Positions 26,575-35,699 are shown, counted from the stretch's first letter. The stretch: 64,000 bases of DNA from Mangrovimonas spongiae (GCF_003944795.1 NZ_RWBG01000001.1:1-64000); one strand, 5' to 3'. Program-made: numbers and translations. The notes: a model not told the origin generated them from the letters alone.

Positions 26575-26892
26575 CTACTTCTTGCTCAATCTATTAATTT
26601 TTTGTTCTACAATTTTGAGGATTTCCGTAATGTTTTTTTCTTCTTTTAACATAAAGACAATTTTATCTGCCATCCAGAATTGAAGCAATTCATTTTTATT
26701 TTGTTTTAATACTTTGGCTAATGCTTCAGCTTGTTCTTTACGAGCCATACGAGTACCACGTTCAATTTTACTTAAAAGTGCCGTATCAATATTCATTTGA
26801 GAAGCAACTTCTCTTAATAATAATTGCTTTTCTTCTCGTATTTCTCTGATGTATTCTCCAAACGTCATTTTGGGGATATTTTGACTTGTCAA
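26575..26892 (-). CDS. XRE-family HTH regulator beside Argonaute
   Basis: A 105-aa protein. Residues about 10-68 are a Cro/CI-type helix-turn-helix (FGEYIREIREEKQLLLREVASQMNIDTALLSKIERGTR). The C-terminal 35 residues are a helix that may dimerise. It is 20 nt upstream of the Argonaute start on the same strand, so both are probably one operon that this protein regulates. Starts at residue 1 or 9 are both possible. Confidence 0.82.
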   Translation of the reverse strand: MTSQNIPKMTFGEYIREIREEKQLLLREVASQMNIDTALLSKIERGTRMARKEQAEALAKVLKQNKNELLQFWMADKIVFMLKEEKNITEILKIVEQKINRLSKK

Positions 26893-27031
26893 TATTTGTC
26901 TAATGTAAGAAAAAGAAAATAAGAACTAACAAAAAGATATTAACAATTATAAACAGGAAATGAGGAAGTTAAGGATTTGAGGATATAAAGTATTTTTATA
27001 AATCCTCGTTTCCTTAAAATCCTCAAAATCC

Positions 27032-28771
27032 TTATTGTGCTTTTGTGGGATTTGTATAATTGTTATGTGCTTCCCTATGTATTAGACCAGCATCAACAAA
27101 TTTAGTAATATAGCCTTCTGCTGTTTTATGAGGAATCTTGTTTTTGTCGGCTATATTTAGGTAATCTTGTCTTGAAAATTGATAAGGTAGTGCTTCTAAA
27201 AAACGTTCTTTACGATTGGCTCTTTTTACTTCTTTTTGTTCGATAGGTAAATCGTTAAACACCTTACTACTGTGCTTTACTAATACGCTTATCATTTCCA
27301 ATGTATTTTCAAAATCTATATCCTCACAATATCTTACTTGGTTTACATCACCATCTTCCATAATGCGAAATACAGAAAACAACATTATAATTCTAAATGC
27401 TATTAACCCCAAACGTCTAACAGTTGCTATATAGTCATCGGGTTGAAGATTGAGGTATTTGGTTTGAAGCTTCTCAAAAAACACATTAAACTTTTGTTGT
27501 TGCTCGGTTGTTAGCCTTACTTCAATATCAGGATTGTTTTTTAGGGTTTTGTATAACCCAAAAAATTCTTTTCCTAATTGGTCGTAATATTCATCTAAAC
27601 CATTGGTTGTATCAGTTTGAAAAACGTTCTTCCAAGTAGGTTTGATATTCATATAATAAAACATAAAACGACTAAACAAGCCATTTTCAGCACTTGGAAC
27701 CAATGCCTGAATCTGCTTTGGTGTACCAGACAACACCGTTGACAAACAAGGTCTTTCAATATCTACATACTCTCTGTCCGTTCTACGATAGTAACTAATG
27801 GTTTCGTGGTGGAATGCTTTACGAAAACCATCGGAATAATTACCGTAATCACTTTTAAAAGCTTGTGCTAAAGTATCTCCTTCGGTTTCAAAAATTAACC
27901 CTCTACCTTCATTATCCGATATTAATTGATAAACACCTGTTACACTATTGTTAGCCGGAATAAACAGCATTCTTTCAGGTGGTTTACTCGGTTTTTCCAT
28001 AGTTTCACTTTTGCCCTTATTCATATTATAAGTAGCCATTTCAACTTGATGCTGTTGTTTTAGGGTTTTGGATTGTTCGCGCTTTTCTTTGTGAACAGGA
28101 TTTACCAAATTTTTAATTTGGTTTAACCTTCCTTTACCTGCTGAAGCAGGTGCAGTAACAAATAAATACAAGTTGCTAAACACTTTACGTTGGTCGTACA
28201 CGCCAAACAATTTAGGGAAACAAGCACTAAATGCAGTTAATGCACCCAACAACAAAATATCACGTTCTTCATTACTGCTTGATGGTTTTACTACTTGTTG
28301 CAAAAATGTTGGGATGTTGTTGTAAACTGTTGTTGGTATTGTTGGCAATGGTTGTTTTTCTTCCTCTGGATGTTGCGATACTTCAACAACTTGTTGTTGC
28401 TGTTTTGGTTTAATACCAACTTGATGCAAATGGTGGTATAAAGTTGCTATACTTATACCGTGTCCTTTTGCTTGTAAGCATTTATTATACTGTTCGTCGC
28501 ATTCTTTATAGTCGTAACCTGAATAATTTCTGCTAATTCTATGGTAGTAATCACGTCCAGCTTCACCGTATTCCTCTGAAACTGCAAATCCGATATCACG
28601 CCATTTATCATAAGTATCTGTAATGTCGATACCTGATTGTTCTAAAGCGTTGATATATGTTTCAATATCATTTGCAACAACCGTTGTCGGTTTGTTGTTG
28701 ATTGGTTTTTTAGGTACTTCTTTTTGCTCTGGAACAGCTAACCAATCTTTTGGGTTGAATATTTTTGTCAT
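27032..28771 (-). CDS. Primase-C2/DUF3987 helicase-like replication protein
   Basis: A 579-aa protein. Residues about 32-118 match the PriCT-2 domain (DIETYINALEQSGIDITDTYDKWRDIGFAVSEE..). From about residue 150 a DUF3987 ATPase domain follows with Walker A TAPASAGKGRLNQI. The C-terminal 60 residues form a winged-helix-like tail. Such proteins pair with VirE-N/BT4734 proteins in Bacteroidota mobile elements and phages and are thought to act as primase-helicase. It overlaps the upstream gene by 4 nt, so translation is coupled. Confidence 0.82.
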   Translation of the reverse strand: MTKIFNPKDWLAVPEQKEVPKKPINNKPTTVVANDIETYINALEQSGIDITDTYDKWRDIGFAVSEEYGEAGRDYYHRISRNYSGYDYKECDEQYNKCLQAKGHGISIATLYHHLHQVGIKPKQQQQVVEVSQHPEEEKQPLPTIPTTVYNNIPTFLQQVVKPSSSNEERDILLLGALTAFSACFPKLFGVYDQRKVFSNLYLFVTAPASAGKGRLNQIKNLVNPVHKEKREQSKTLKQQHQVEMATYNMNKGKSETMEKPSKPPERMLFIPANNSVTGVYQLISDNEGRGLIFETEGDTLAQAFKSDYGNYSDGFRKAFHHETISYYRRTDREYVDIERPCLSTVLSGTPKQIQALVPSAENGLFSRFMFYYMNIKPTWKNVFQTDTTNGLDEYYDQLGKEFFGLYKTLKNNPDIEVRLTTEQQQKFNVFFEKLQTKYLNLQPDDYIATVRRLGLIAFRIIMLFSVFRIMEDGDVNQVRYCEDIDFENTLEMISVLVKHSSKVFNDLPIEQKEVKRANRKERFLEALPYQFSRQDYLNIADKNKIPHKTAEGYITKFVDAGLIHREAHNNYTNPTKAQ

Positions 28772-29676
28772 AGCTTTTGATGTCTTTTATGTAGGTATGC
28801 CAATGGATCGTGGGATAAAAAACACGCTCTGGAAATGTCTTTACCCGATTGGTCAACCTCTATGTTATATGTATGTTTTATGTAATTGGCCACCGCAATA
28901 AAATATTCGTTGTGTGACACTTTAGATATATCGATTCTAATTATCCATTTTAAGCCTTCTCCTGAAGGTGATGTAAACAACAATTCGGTTTCAAAATATT
29001 CATCGTTTAATAATTGTTGTTTTAGTTCTTCAAGATTCTGCAAATGGTCAAAATCGATTGTTAATAGTGATGAATGCTCAATTAAGCTATTATCATTTCG
29101 TTTAGAAAACACGCCTGAAAATGTTACATAATCAAAATGATTTGCTTTAAATTTCCGTGCTTCTTTAGGGTCTTTAATCGCTCTAAATTGCTCTGTGATA
29201 CTTTTATACTTATTACTTGTAATACGCTCAAATATTTGATATAATCTTACTTTTTCAGTTGGAAAAACATTTCTAATTGGTGCTTTGTAAAAACTGCTGT
29301 AAGCATACCAAGTATCATCAGGTGCATCTAACCAGGATAATTCATCTTCTTTTTTAACTTCAAAATTTAGATGCAGTACCTCATTGATTTTTAGTAACAA
29401 TTCTTCTTCATTAATGATTTTAAAATGATAGGATGCAAAATCGAATACATCACCTTTAAAATCGGTTAATTCTATGTCGTAATGCATTGCCTTATTTTCA
29501 ACAACATTAATTTGTAATGTTGATTTACCACCATTAAAAGGATTTCGGGTTATCCCGCAGTCCCTTCCTTTTAAGGAAAGGACTGTTGATTTAGGATAAT
29601 ACTGCCTTAATACATAAGCATAAATATTTAACCCGTAATGCGTTTTCTTTAAGATGCTTTCTTTACTTATTTCCAT
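28768..29676 (-). CDS. BT4734-like (VirE N-terminal domain) replication protein
   Basis: A 302-aa protein. The N-terminal 100 residues resemble a degenerate zinc-finger/primase N-domain (GRDCGITRNPFNGGKSTLQINVVENK..). Residues about 150-295 match the BT4734-like domain (LLTIDFDHLQNLEELKQQL, LLFTSPSGEGLKWIIRID, DISRACFLSHDP), an archaeo-eukaryotic-primase-like fold. It is probably the primase half of the element replication module with the DUF3987 gene directly downstream. Confidence 0.8.
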   Translation of the reverse strand: MEISKESILKKTHYGLNIYAYVLRQYYPKSTVLSLKGRDCGITRNPFNGGKSTLQINVVENKAMHYDIELTDFKGDVFDFASYHFKIINEEELLLKINEVLHLNFEVKKEDELSWLDAPDDTWYAYSSFYKAPIRNVFPTEKVRLYQIFERITSNKYKSITEQFRAIKDPKEARKFKANHFDYVTFSGVFSKRNDNSLIEHSSLLTIDFDHLQNLEELKQQLLNDEYFETELLFTSPSGEGLKWIIRIDISKVSHNEYFIAVANYIKHTYNIEVDQSGKDISRACFLSHDPLAYLHKRHQKL

Positions 29677-29959
29677 CGCATTTAAAATTTGGGTTATAAT
29701 AATTGCTTTGTAATAGTTCCTCTATATCAGATACTTTGTAATAAAATTTACCTTGTATCTTGCTATATGGAATCGTACCATTTGAACGGAATGTTTGCAA
29801 TGTCCGTTGGCTAATATGTAGCGTTTGCATTACGTCCTGATTGTCAATCCACGTATCTTTTAAGCGTTCTGCTCTCGTAGCTCTTATTAATTCGATACGT
29901 GCTTTTAAATCCTTAATCTCTTGTGAGAGTGCCAAGATTAAATCGATAATTTCAGTCAT
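29663..29959 (-). CDS. HTH domain protein (excisionase family)
   Basis: A 98-aa protein with an N-terminal helix and a MerR/excisionase-type HTH (IDNQDVMQTLHISQRTLQTFRSNGTIPYSKIQGKFYYKVSDIEELL). It overlaps the primase gene by 14 nt and starts 3 nt after the preceding HTH gene, so it belongs to the same operon. It probably regulates replication or excision of element 1. Confidence 0.82.
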   Translation of the reverse strand: MTEIIDLILALSQEIKDLKARIELIRATRAERLKDTWIDNQDVMQTLHISQRTLQTFRSNGTIPYSKIQGKFYYKVSDIEELLQSNYYNPNFKCDGNK

Positions 29960-29961
29960 AA

Positions 29962-30324
29962 CTAAATCCTTCCTTTTTTGATTAAGTAATTAGCTGCCTG
30001 TTGCTCGATTTCGTCTTGGGAATCCATACGGTTACGCAATAACCATTGGTCTAATTCCTGACGTTGGAAATAGATTTTTTTACCATTCGGTTTATAGTGT
30101 GGAATGGCTCCCGTACTTGTAAGTTTATACAAGTGCGATTGTGATAGTTCTAAATACTGACAAGTTTCATTGAAATTCAATACTTGCTTTTGCAACGTTT
30201 GTTGTTCTACTAACAACTTTTCGATGCGTTCTAAACGTTCAATTATTTTAACGTCCATCTTATTATAAATTTTAATTAAAAAATGGACTTCTGCGCAAAA
30301 GTCATCCTTGATTGTCAAGGACAT
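29962..30324 (-). CDS. HTH domain protein (excisionase family)
   Basis: About 99-120 aa. A start at the internal ATG (MDVKIIERLERIEKLL, about 30257) is as likely as 30324. The HTH reads LNFNETCQYLELSQSHLYKLTSTGAIPHYKPNGKKIYFQRQELDQWLL. It is the first gene of the HTH-HTH-primase-helicase operon. Two consecutive excisionase-like proteins are typical of Bacteroidota integrative elements. It is a candidate recombination directionality factor. Confidence 0.8.
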   Translation of the reverse strand: MSLTIKDDFCAEVHFLIKIYNKMDVKIIERLERIEKLLVEQQTLQKQVLNFNETCQYLELSQSHLYKLTSTGAIPHYKPNGKKIYFQRQELDQWLLRNRMDSQDEIEQQAANYLIKKGRI

Positions 30325-30469
30325 AACAAATATTGAAAAAGGTGTTTGGTATAACAGAAAAGAGAAAAAATGGTATTATTAAACCATTGTAAAACAATGA
30401 TTTACACCGTTTTTGGTATTATCTATTTGGTATTAAGTAGAGAAAATACCACTTTTAAAAAGTGAAGTT

Positions 30470-31474
30470 TTATTTGATTTGGTCAAGCCAAAAATTGGCT
30501 TCAACTAATTTTTGATAGGCTCTTTTTTCAGTACCTAAAAATCTACGGTATTCTTTACCTGCATTACTACTTGGTCCATACCGATAAGCAAAGAATTTAT
30601 AAATGTGTTTAGGCTCTATTTTTTTAGATGGTTTACTGTCAAAAAATATTCTTTCATTAAAATATTTAGTTTCTGTTAACTTAACCATAAAAGCTGCAAG
30701 TAATATTTTATTACCTCTATTCTTTATGAAGTTATATTCATCATCTATAATGCCTTTTTCATTTAATAGCTCCTCTAATTTTGCAAATTCTCTTTGTTTA
30801 ATCTTATTAATAAGTTCGTTATAGGATAAGACATCATTGTTTTCCTCTCTAAAATCACCTTGTATAGCGTTGAAAATTGAACTTTGTTTTACTTGTTTCC
30901 TGACCGTTTTTATTTCTGCACCGGAATAGGATTTTACAATTAACTCTTGAGGTGGTTCTTCATTAAAAAATACTTCGTGCAGTTCTTCTATTGTATAAAT
31001 TTCAGCATCACTTAATTCTGAAAATCGTTCTTGAAGTTCCATAAAAAGCATCATCGCATTTGCTTTTAAAAATGAAATGATATAGGCTTCATCAGATTTA
31101 TCATTTTGAATTGGCTTTAAAGACAAACTTTCATCAATAACATTATCTGAAATGTAATTTTTAATCTGGGTTAAATAATTTAAAAATTTACGGTGAGCAT
31201 TATCGTATAGAAAAGACAAATGATCAGCTGTTGAGTTTGCATCAAGTGCATCATTAATTTGATTAAAATTTTTGATGTACTCGTTTTCTATTAATTTTAA
31301 ATAGTATTTACGCTTGTTAGAATACGCCTTTTTGAAGTCGATTTCATATCTAGGCGTTGTATTGAGGTATTGCTTTTTAAAGCCTTTTAAAAGCTCTTTA
31401 AATTGGTTTTCGGTTCTTTTATCATCAGTAACCTTTTCCACATACAGTAAGTCGATAAATAAGTCTTTAGCCAT
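30470..31474 (-). CDS. Unknown protein following the integrase
   Basis: A 334-aa soluble, helical, charged protein without a recognised domain. It overlaps the integrase gene by 8 nt, so it is translated with it. The C-terminus (KHIYKFFAYRYGPSSNAGKEYRRFL) is vaguely like RteC/DUF6617-type element proteins. In element 2 a 682-aa unrelated-looking protein occupies the same position after the integrase, so the slot may have a common role such as regulation of recombination. Confidence 0.65.
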   Translation of the reverse strand: MAKDLFIDLLYVEKVTDDKRTENQFKELLKGFKKQYLNTTPRYEIDFKKAYSNKRKYYLKLIENEYIKNFNQINDALDANSTADHLSFLYDNAHRKFLNYLTQIKNYISDNVIDESLSLKPIQNDKSDEAYIISFLKANAMMLFMELQERFSELSDAEIYTIEELHEVFFNEEPPQELIVKSYSGAEIKTVRKQVKQSSIFNAIQGDFREENNDVLSYNELINKIKQREFAKLEELLNEKGIIDDEYNFIKNRGNKILLAAFMVKLTETKYFNERIFFDSKPSKKIEPKHIYKFFAYRYGPSSNAGKEYRRFLGTEKRAYQKLVEANFWLDQIK

Positions 31475-32579
31475 TTGGGTTAAGGTTTATTCTGTAAGCT
31501 GCTTGTTTCTTTTTGTCATCAATTACTTTAGCGTAAATTTGAGTTGTTTTCAAATTCTTATGACCTAACATTTTTGATACTGTATAAATATCAGTACCCA
31601 AAGTCAGTTGTAATGTTGCAAAAGAATGACGCGCACAATGGAACGTGATATTCTTCTTAATTTCTGCCTCACCAACCCATTCTTTTAGTAGGTCATAATT
31701 TCTCTGAACGTTATTAATATTCTCGAAAACTTTTTTAGTCGATTCGCCTTTTTCTCCTAACAATTCAAATGCTTGTTCGGAAATTGGTAAGGTTTCAGCT
31801 CCTTTAGTTTTCTTTTGCTTAAATCTAATAAAATTTCCATAGGTTTCTGAATATTGGATTTCAGACCATTGAAGTTTTGTAATATCTGACCAACGCAAAC
31901 CTGTAAGGCAGGAAAAAAGAAACGCATTTTTTAATTGTGGATGTCGGCTATCTGTGTTAAAAAGCTTTCTAACTTCTTCTAAAGTTAAAAATTCCATATG
32001 TGTATCTTCTTCTTTAAAGTTTTCAACTGAAATAGCAGGATTGTATTGTATTACCTTTTCTTTAACAGCTTGTCGTAATACCGCTAAAAGTTTTTTAAAA
32101 TATGCTGATTTTGTGTTTTGGCTTAATGGTCTTTTACTTCTGGAAAGTGCTTTTTTGTCTAAATACTCTTTAAAACCTTCTACCCATTCTTCATCTATTC
32201 TTTCAAAAGAAATACCTATTGGGTGATAATCTTTTAAATGTTTTAGTGTGCTATTCCATACACCTAAATTGCCTTTACTTTCTGAACGTCTTTCAATCCA
32301 TTGTTCTAAATACACGAAAAAATTTCCTTGTTTCTTTTCTTTATTTTCAAAACCATAAATATTATTCTGTACCTCTAAATGTCTTTTGGCTCTGATGCTT
32401 TCAGCAAGTTGTAAGATTTTCTTGTTTTCTAATTTCTGTGCTTTAGTTAAGGACCCTTTGTCGGGTTCTGGCGTTAAATATAATTTCAAGTACTCGTACT
32501 TACGATTTCCGTTTTCGTAATAATCAAGATATAAACTAATTCGTTTCCCTTTTCTACGTTGGCGTAAAGTAACTTTCAT
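31467..32579 (-). CDS. Tyrosine recombinase (integrase) of element 1
   Basis: A 370-aa protein with an N-terminal arm-binding domain (residues 1 to about 70), a SAM-like core-binding domain and a catalytic domain. The catalytic residues are visible as TGLRWSDI (R), HCARHSF (H..R), LGHKN (H) and QIYAKV (Y). It lies at the right end of element 1, about 170 bp from the junction, next to GGCAACAA repeats that it may bind. It lacks any visible extra motif of integron integrases, so it is taken as the integrase of the element, not of the array. Confidence 0.92.
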   Translation of the reverse strand: MKVTLRQRRKGKRISLYLDYYENGNRKYEYLKLYLTPEPDKGSLTKAQKLENKKILQLAESIRAKRHLEVQNNIYGFENKEKKQGNFFVYLEQWIERRSESKGNLGVWNSTLKHLKDYHPIGISFERIDEEWVEGFKEYLDKKALSRSKRPLSQNTKSAYFKKLLAVLRQAVKEKVIQYNPAISVENFKEEDTHMEFLTLEEVRKLFNTDSRHPQLKNAFLFSCLTGLRWSDITKLQWSEIQYSETYGNFIRFKQKKTKGAETLPISEQAFELLGEKGESTKKVFENINNVQRNYDLLKEWVGEAEIKKNITFHCARHSFATLQLTLGTDIYTVSKMLGHKNLKTTQIYAKVIDDKKKQAAYRINLNPNG

Positions 32580-32628
32580 TTTCCTTATATTTACTGTGTT
32601 AGACTGTGCGTTTTATGAGTGTTGTATG

Positions 32629-32678
32629 GGCAACAATACGGCAACAAATATAAGCAAATAAAGGCAGTTTGGCAACAA
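32629..32678. repeat. GGCAACAA direct repeats, right arm of element 1
   Basis: Copies at 32629-32636, 32640-32647 and 32671-32678 upstream of the integrase gene. They match the two copies at the left end and are candidate arm-type integrase sites. Confidence 0.55.
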
Positions 32679-32748
32679 AAAAGAATGTGAAAATTTACAT
32701 AAACTAATGATTAATAGATACATAACAAACAAAGGAAAGATAATGAAT

Positions 32749-32849
32749 TTCCTATCGGAATTTCATTGCAATTTACTATCTTTCGGCTACGGCGGAAAGA
32801 ATCCTGCGGATTTTTCCGCAACAAATCATAGCCAAAACCGTTGTAGCCA
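32749..32849 (+). repeat. attC-like repeat R12, right half
   Basis: Resumes the repeat split by element 1 with TTCCTATCGGAA, the CGGCGGAAAG segment, right arm GCAACAAATCATAGCC and ACCGTT. GTTGTAGCCA (32840-32849) opens cassette 12; its complement TGGCTACAAC is at 33429-33438. Confidence 0.85.
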
Positions 32850-32863
32850 ATTTAAAAAATCCA

Positions 32864-33424
32864 ATGGCAATTAACCAGTTCATAACTTACATACTTCCAA
32901 AAAAGGCGATTTTAGCAAAGTTTGGAGAAATGCCAAAACAGTTGGAAATAAAACATTCCGAATGGGAAAAGTTTTGGGAAAAATACACCGCATCCGAAAA
33001 TGAAGATTTGGAGCCTGATTTTGAAGACGCAAGAACCATAAATTGGTGGAAAGAAACAAAAATTGACATAACGGAATTAGAAAGAGAAATTGACAAAATA
33101 ATCACTCGTGCAAGTTGGACTGACGACAGAATCTGGAAAAGTGAAAAAGCCGAATTTGACCACGATGTCAGTATCGGCTTAAACAAAACTAATGAGTTTA
33201 TTGAGGAATTTATGTTTCGGACTGACTTGACCGACACCACTCTGACTTTCCTTAATTCAATGCTTAAACTCTGTAAAGAAAATGATTGGATTTTAATGGC
33301 CAGAAACGGAAATTTGTGTAACCCAAATCTTTCGGATTTAGGACGATTAATAAAAGGTTCAGACGCCGACCGATTTTTAAGAAATCCGACTGAATTTTTT
33401 AACGAGCTGAATAATAAAAAATAA
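32864..33424 (+). CDS. Cassette 12: soluble hypothetical protein
   Basis: A 186-aa, tryptophan-rich acidic cytoplasmic protein with no signal peptide or membrane segment. No family was recognised. The style (small, acidic, single gene per cassette) resembles immunity-like proteins, but there is no specific motif. ATG 32864 is 24 nt after the GTT of R12, and the stop is 4 nt before the terminal box. It is the first cassette to the right of element 1. Confidence 0.65.
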   Translation: MAINQFITYILPKKAILAKFGEMPKQLEIKHSEWEKFWEKYTASENEDLEPDFEDARTINWWKETKIDITELEREIDKIITRASWTDDRIWKSEKAEFDHDVSIGLNKTNEFIEEFMFRTDLTDTTLTFLNSMLKLCKENDWILMARNGNLCNPNLSDLGRLIKGSDADRFLRNPTEFFNELNNKK

Positions 33425-33428
33425 AAAC

Positions 33429-33566
33429 TGGCTACAACACCGGCTATAATTCAGCGTGGCGACAGTGCAAAAACCAAAGTAAAAACCTATATTTAAGCTG
33501 ATTTCTCTGCGGACAAATCCTGCGGATTTATCCACGCCGAAATCATAGCCAAACCGTTGTAAGCAA
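33429..33566 (+). repeat. attC-like repeat R13
   Basis: Arms GGCTATAATTCAGCGTGG and CCACGCCGAAATCATAGCC pair. Box TGGCTACAAC closes cassette 12; GTTGTAAGCA (33557-33566) matches TGCTTACAAC at 34225-34234. Confidence 0.85.
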
Positions 33567-33598
33567 TTTGACCAAACAAAAATGAACCAAATTAAATA

Positions 33599-34219
33599 AT
33601 GAGCGAAAATAGATTTATTGAAAAATTCCAAAATAAAACTGACTCGGAATTAGAATATATTTTAGAAAACAAAAAAAGTTACAACGAACAAGCAATTGCA
33701 GCTTCTATTCACATTCTGAAAGAAAGAAACGGAAAAACACCTGAATTGGAATCTGTTGAAAGCGAAATCAAATTAGAAAAAGAGAGAAAAGAAATTGCTT
33801 GTGAAAAAACTATTGAGGAACAAAAAAAGAAAAACAATATTACTGACGACCCAAATGCACCTGAACTACATTCAAAAAAAGTAATTATGGTGTTTTCTGG
33901 ATTATTTTCGACAATTTTCGGAGCAGTATTACTAATGTATAATATGAAGCAAACCGACAATCAAAGTGGAAGAATTCAAGTTTTTATTTTTGGAATTTTA
34001 TATACGATTATTACACTTGTCGTTGTGAACTTATTAAACATTGGAGGCAATATTGCTTTGATTTTTAATATTGCAGGTGGAGGAATTTTGACAGAATATT
34101 TCTGGAATAAATTTATCGGAAAAGAATTTCAGCACAGAAAAAGAAGTTGGATAAAACCAGCTATTATTTCCGTATTAATAACGATTCCTTTGATTTTAGC
34201 AGCAATATATGGACAATAA
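33599..34219 (+). CDS. Cassette 13: four-helix membrane protein with cytoplasmic N-domain
   Basis: A 206-aa protein. Residues 1 to about 95 are soluble and charged and start with SENRFIEKFQNKTDSELEYILENKKSYNEQAI, a pattern seen at the N-terminus of many Bacteroidota membrane proteins. Three to four hydrophobic segments follow (near 98-115, 126-142, 146-162 and 186-203). The function is unknown. It is the last cassette before element 2. Confidence 0.65.
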   Translation: MSENRFIEKFQNKTDSELEYILENKKSYNEQAIAASIHILKERNGKTPELESVESEIKLEKERKEIACEKTIEEQKKKNNITDDPNAPELHSKKVIMVFSGLFSTIFGAVLLMYNMKQTDNQSGRIQVFIFGILYTIITLVVVNLLNIGGNIALIFNIAGGGILTEYFWNKFIGKEFQHRKRSWIKPAIISVLITIPLILAAIYGQ

Positions 34220-34224
34220 AAAAC

Positions 34225-34241
34225 TGCTTACAACAATGTAT
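34225..34241 (+). repeat. attC-like repeat R14, left stub
   Basis: Box TGCTTACAAC closes cassette 13. The repeat breaks after AACAATGTAT (34232-34241) because element 2 is inserted; the rest is at 51072-51203. Confidence 0.85.
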
Positions 34242-34258
34242 TATATTAATTAACTAAA

Positions 34259-34283
34259 TTAACCCCTATAAATAAAGGGTTTT
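34259..34283. terminator. Hairpin inside left end of element 2
   Basis: AACCCCTATAAATAAAGGGTT, matched by AAACCCTTATAAATAAAGGGTTT at 51008-51032 just inside the right end. Each can end transcription in both directions. Confidence 0.5.
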
Positions 34284-34302
34284 AAAAGATTAATTAAAAA
34301 AG

Positions 34303-34321
34303 GGTACAACATAGGTATAAC
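34303..34321. repeat. GGTACAAC-type direct repeats, left arm of element 2
   Basis: GGTACAAC (34303-34310) and GGTATAAC (34314-34321). Copies GGTGCAAC (50919), GGTACAAC (50937) and GGTACAAC (50949) lie upstream of the integrase at the other end. They are candidate arm-type sites. Confidence 0.5.
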
Positions 34322-34357
34322 ATTTTAACCAATAATTAGAAGTAATCTAAAGGCATA

Positions 34358-34392
34358 AAAAAACCGCTTCTAAATTAATAGAAACGGTTTTT
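34358..34392 (-). terminator. Terminator after DUF6266 gene of element 2
   Basis: An AAAAACCGCTTC / GAAACGGTTTTT stem with one opposed mismatch. It is the same location and core sequence as the terminator after the element 1 homologue. Confidence 0.65.
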
Positions 34393-34416
34393 AAAATGTA
34401 TTTAAACTTAAAGTTA

Positions 34417-35058
34417 TTAAGCAGCCGTACCAGAGCCTAAATACACACTATTTGATACTTGACTATCATCAGCAGAAACAAACGCCATAAATAGCTCTAC
34501 TGTGTCTCCTGCATAGGTGTTTGGAATTGTTACCGATTGAGAACCTGCTGTTCTGTCTGCACCATCTAAAATATAAACAGATTCTTTTTTACTTGGATTG
34601 TAAACTAACAACATTGCTTTATCTGTTGCATTTGCGTTACCCTCTGCCGAGTTATCACCCCAACCAAAATCCACTTGTCCTGGTGTTGTTAAGTCAGTAG
34701 TTCCGTTTAACACTCCAGATAAAGAACCTCTACTCAATAAAGCTAAAGAATAATCGATTGTGAAGTTAGGTGCAATCCCTCCTACTGCATTATTTAACAC
34801 ATAAGACATTGCAGCATTAAATTCAGTTTTCTTTGTCGCAAAAGACTTGTAACCGACTTTTAAAAACTCTTTGTTTGGTTGTAAATATTCCAATGTAACC
34901 GTAAATTTATTACGTTGGTTTACTTGTCCCTCTGTTCGAGGATTCGCCACGCTTGATGGCTTAATTCTGATGTAGTCAATACCTTTCCAACTACCACCAA
35001 TTACGTTACCTACTTTACCAGATAATCCGCCTAAAATTCCTTGAGAAATCTTTCCCAT
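34417..35058 (-). CDS. DUF6266 family protein (element 2 copy)
   Basis: 213 aa starting at ATG 35058 (MGKISQGILGGLSGKVGNV), which matches the start of the element 1 homologue; a start 12 nt upstream is also open. The two proteins can be aligned over their full length with the same WKGIDYIRIKP and PRTEGQVNQRNKF motifs. The function is unknown. It marks the conserved left arm shared by the two elements. Confidence 0.8.
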   Translation of the reverse strand: MGKISQGILGGLSGKVGNVIGGSWKGIDYIRIKPSSVANPRTEGQVNQRNKFTVTLEYLQPNKEFLKVGYKSFATKKTEFNAAMSYVLNNAVGGIAPNFTIDYSLALLSRGSLSGVLNGTTDLTTPGQVDFGWGDNSAEGNANATDKAMLLVYNPSKKESVYILDGADRTAGSQSVTIPNTYAGDTVELFMAFVSADDSQVSNSVYLGSGTAA

Positions 35059-35195
35059 AATATAAAACAATTTAAAATTAAACTCCTTTGGATTTGGTAC
35101 GGACTTTATATTGCTTTAAAAACTTTATTTCATTATAAATATAACGAAAATAATGCCATTTTGTTACTGTTTTAGGGCATTACAATGCCTTTGCA

Positions 35196-35636
35196 TCAGG
35201 CTTCTTTACTTTGCATTAATTTGAAACAATTACGAATGTATGCAACTTTTAAAACTGCCATTTTATCAATGACATTTTGAAGTTCTTTTTCTTTTTTACT
35301 AATAACCTCAACCGCTTTTATGTGTTTTTGCATCTGGTCGTTTATGTTAGAAGTAGATTTTAAACCTTTTTTAAGCGTGTTTCTGCAATCATCTACAGAA
35401 ATAAACGGAATAACACTACCTTTTAAATAATAAGCGTAAAAACCGCCTATTTGTAACATCATAGATAAGTGAAAAAGTGTGTTTTTATCTGTTTCGGTTT
35501 TTGTGATTACTACAAAACAGTTAGGACAAGGATTTGATAGCGGTTTTCCGCTGTTAAGTCCTTTGTTTAGGATAAAAAAATGAGGGTTTGAGTAGGTTCT
35601 TCCGATTTGGTGTGTTTTCATTTCAAAATAAGACAT
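35196..35636 (-). CDS. DUF6943-like protein (element 2 copy)
   Basis: A 146-aa protein homologous to 12656-13129 over the first 100 residues (KTHQIGRTYSNPHFFILNKG, NPCPNCFVV, LQIGGFYAYYLKGSVIPFIS). The C-terminus diverges. It lies directly upstream of the DUF6266 gene, as in element 1. The function is unknown; co-conservation of the pair suggests they act together. Confidence 0.7.
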   Translation of the reverse strand: MSYFEMKTHQIGRTYSNPHFFILNKGLNSGKPLSNPCPNCFVVITKTETDKNTLFHLSMMLQIGGFYAYYLKGSVIPFISVDDCRNTLKKGLKSTSNINDQMQKHIKAVEVISKKEKELQNVIDKMAVLKVAYIRNCFKLMQSKEA

Positions 35637-35699
35637 AGCTATCCAATTAAAAGTTCGCTACGCTCACACATATTTTTTTGAAAATGAAAAAGAAAAAAA

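Larger units (their letters stand above)
11751..32760. mobile_element. Element 1: tyrosine-recombinase island (metal efflux, Argonaute) inserted in an attC-like repeat
   Basis: About 21 kb bounded by TTCCTTTCGGAA (11739-11750) and TTCCTATCGGAA (32749-32760), which differ at one base. Removing it rejoins a normal attC-like repeat. The integrase gene is at the right end, and GGCAACAA repeats flank both inner ends. The order from the left is DUF6266, DUF6943, HTH, conserved non-coding blocks, metal efflux, Argonaute plus XRE, primase/helicase pair, two HTH proteins, unknown gene, integrase. No relaxase or conjugation gene is seen, so it would be mobilised or moved by other means. The exact crossover base within the 12-mer is not determined. 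Confidence 0.85.
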
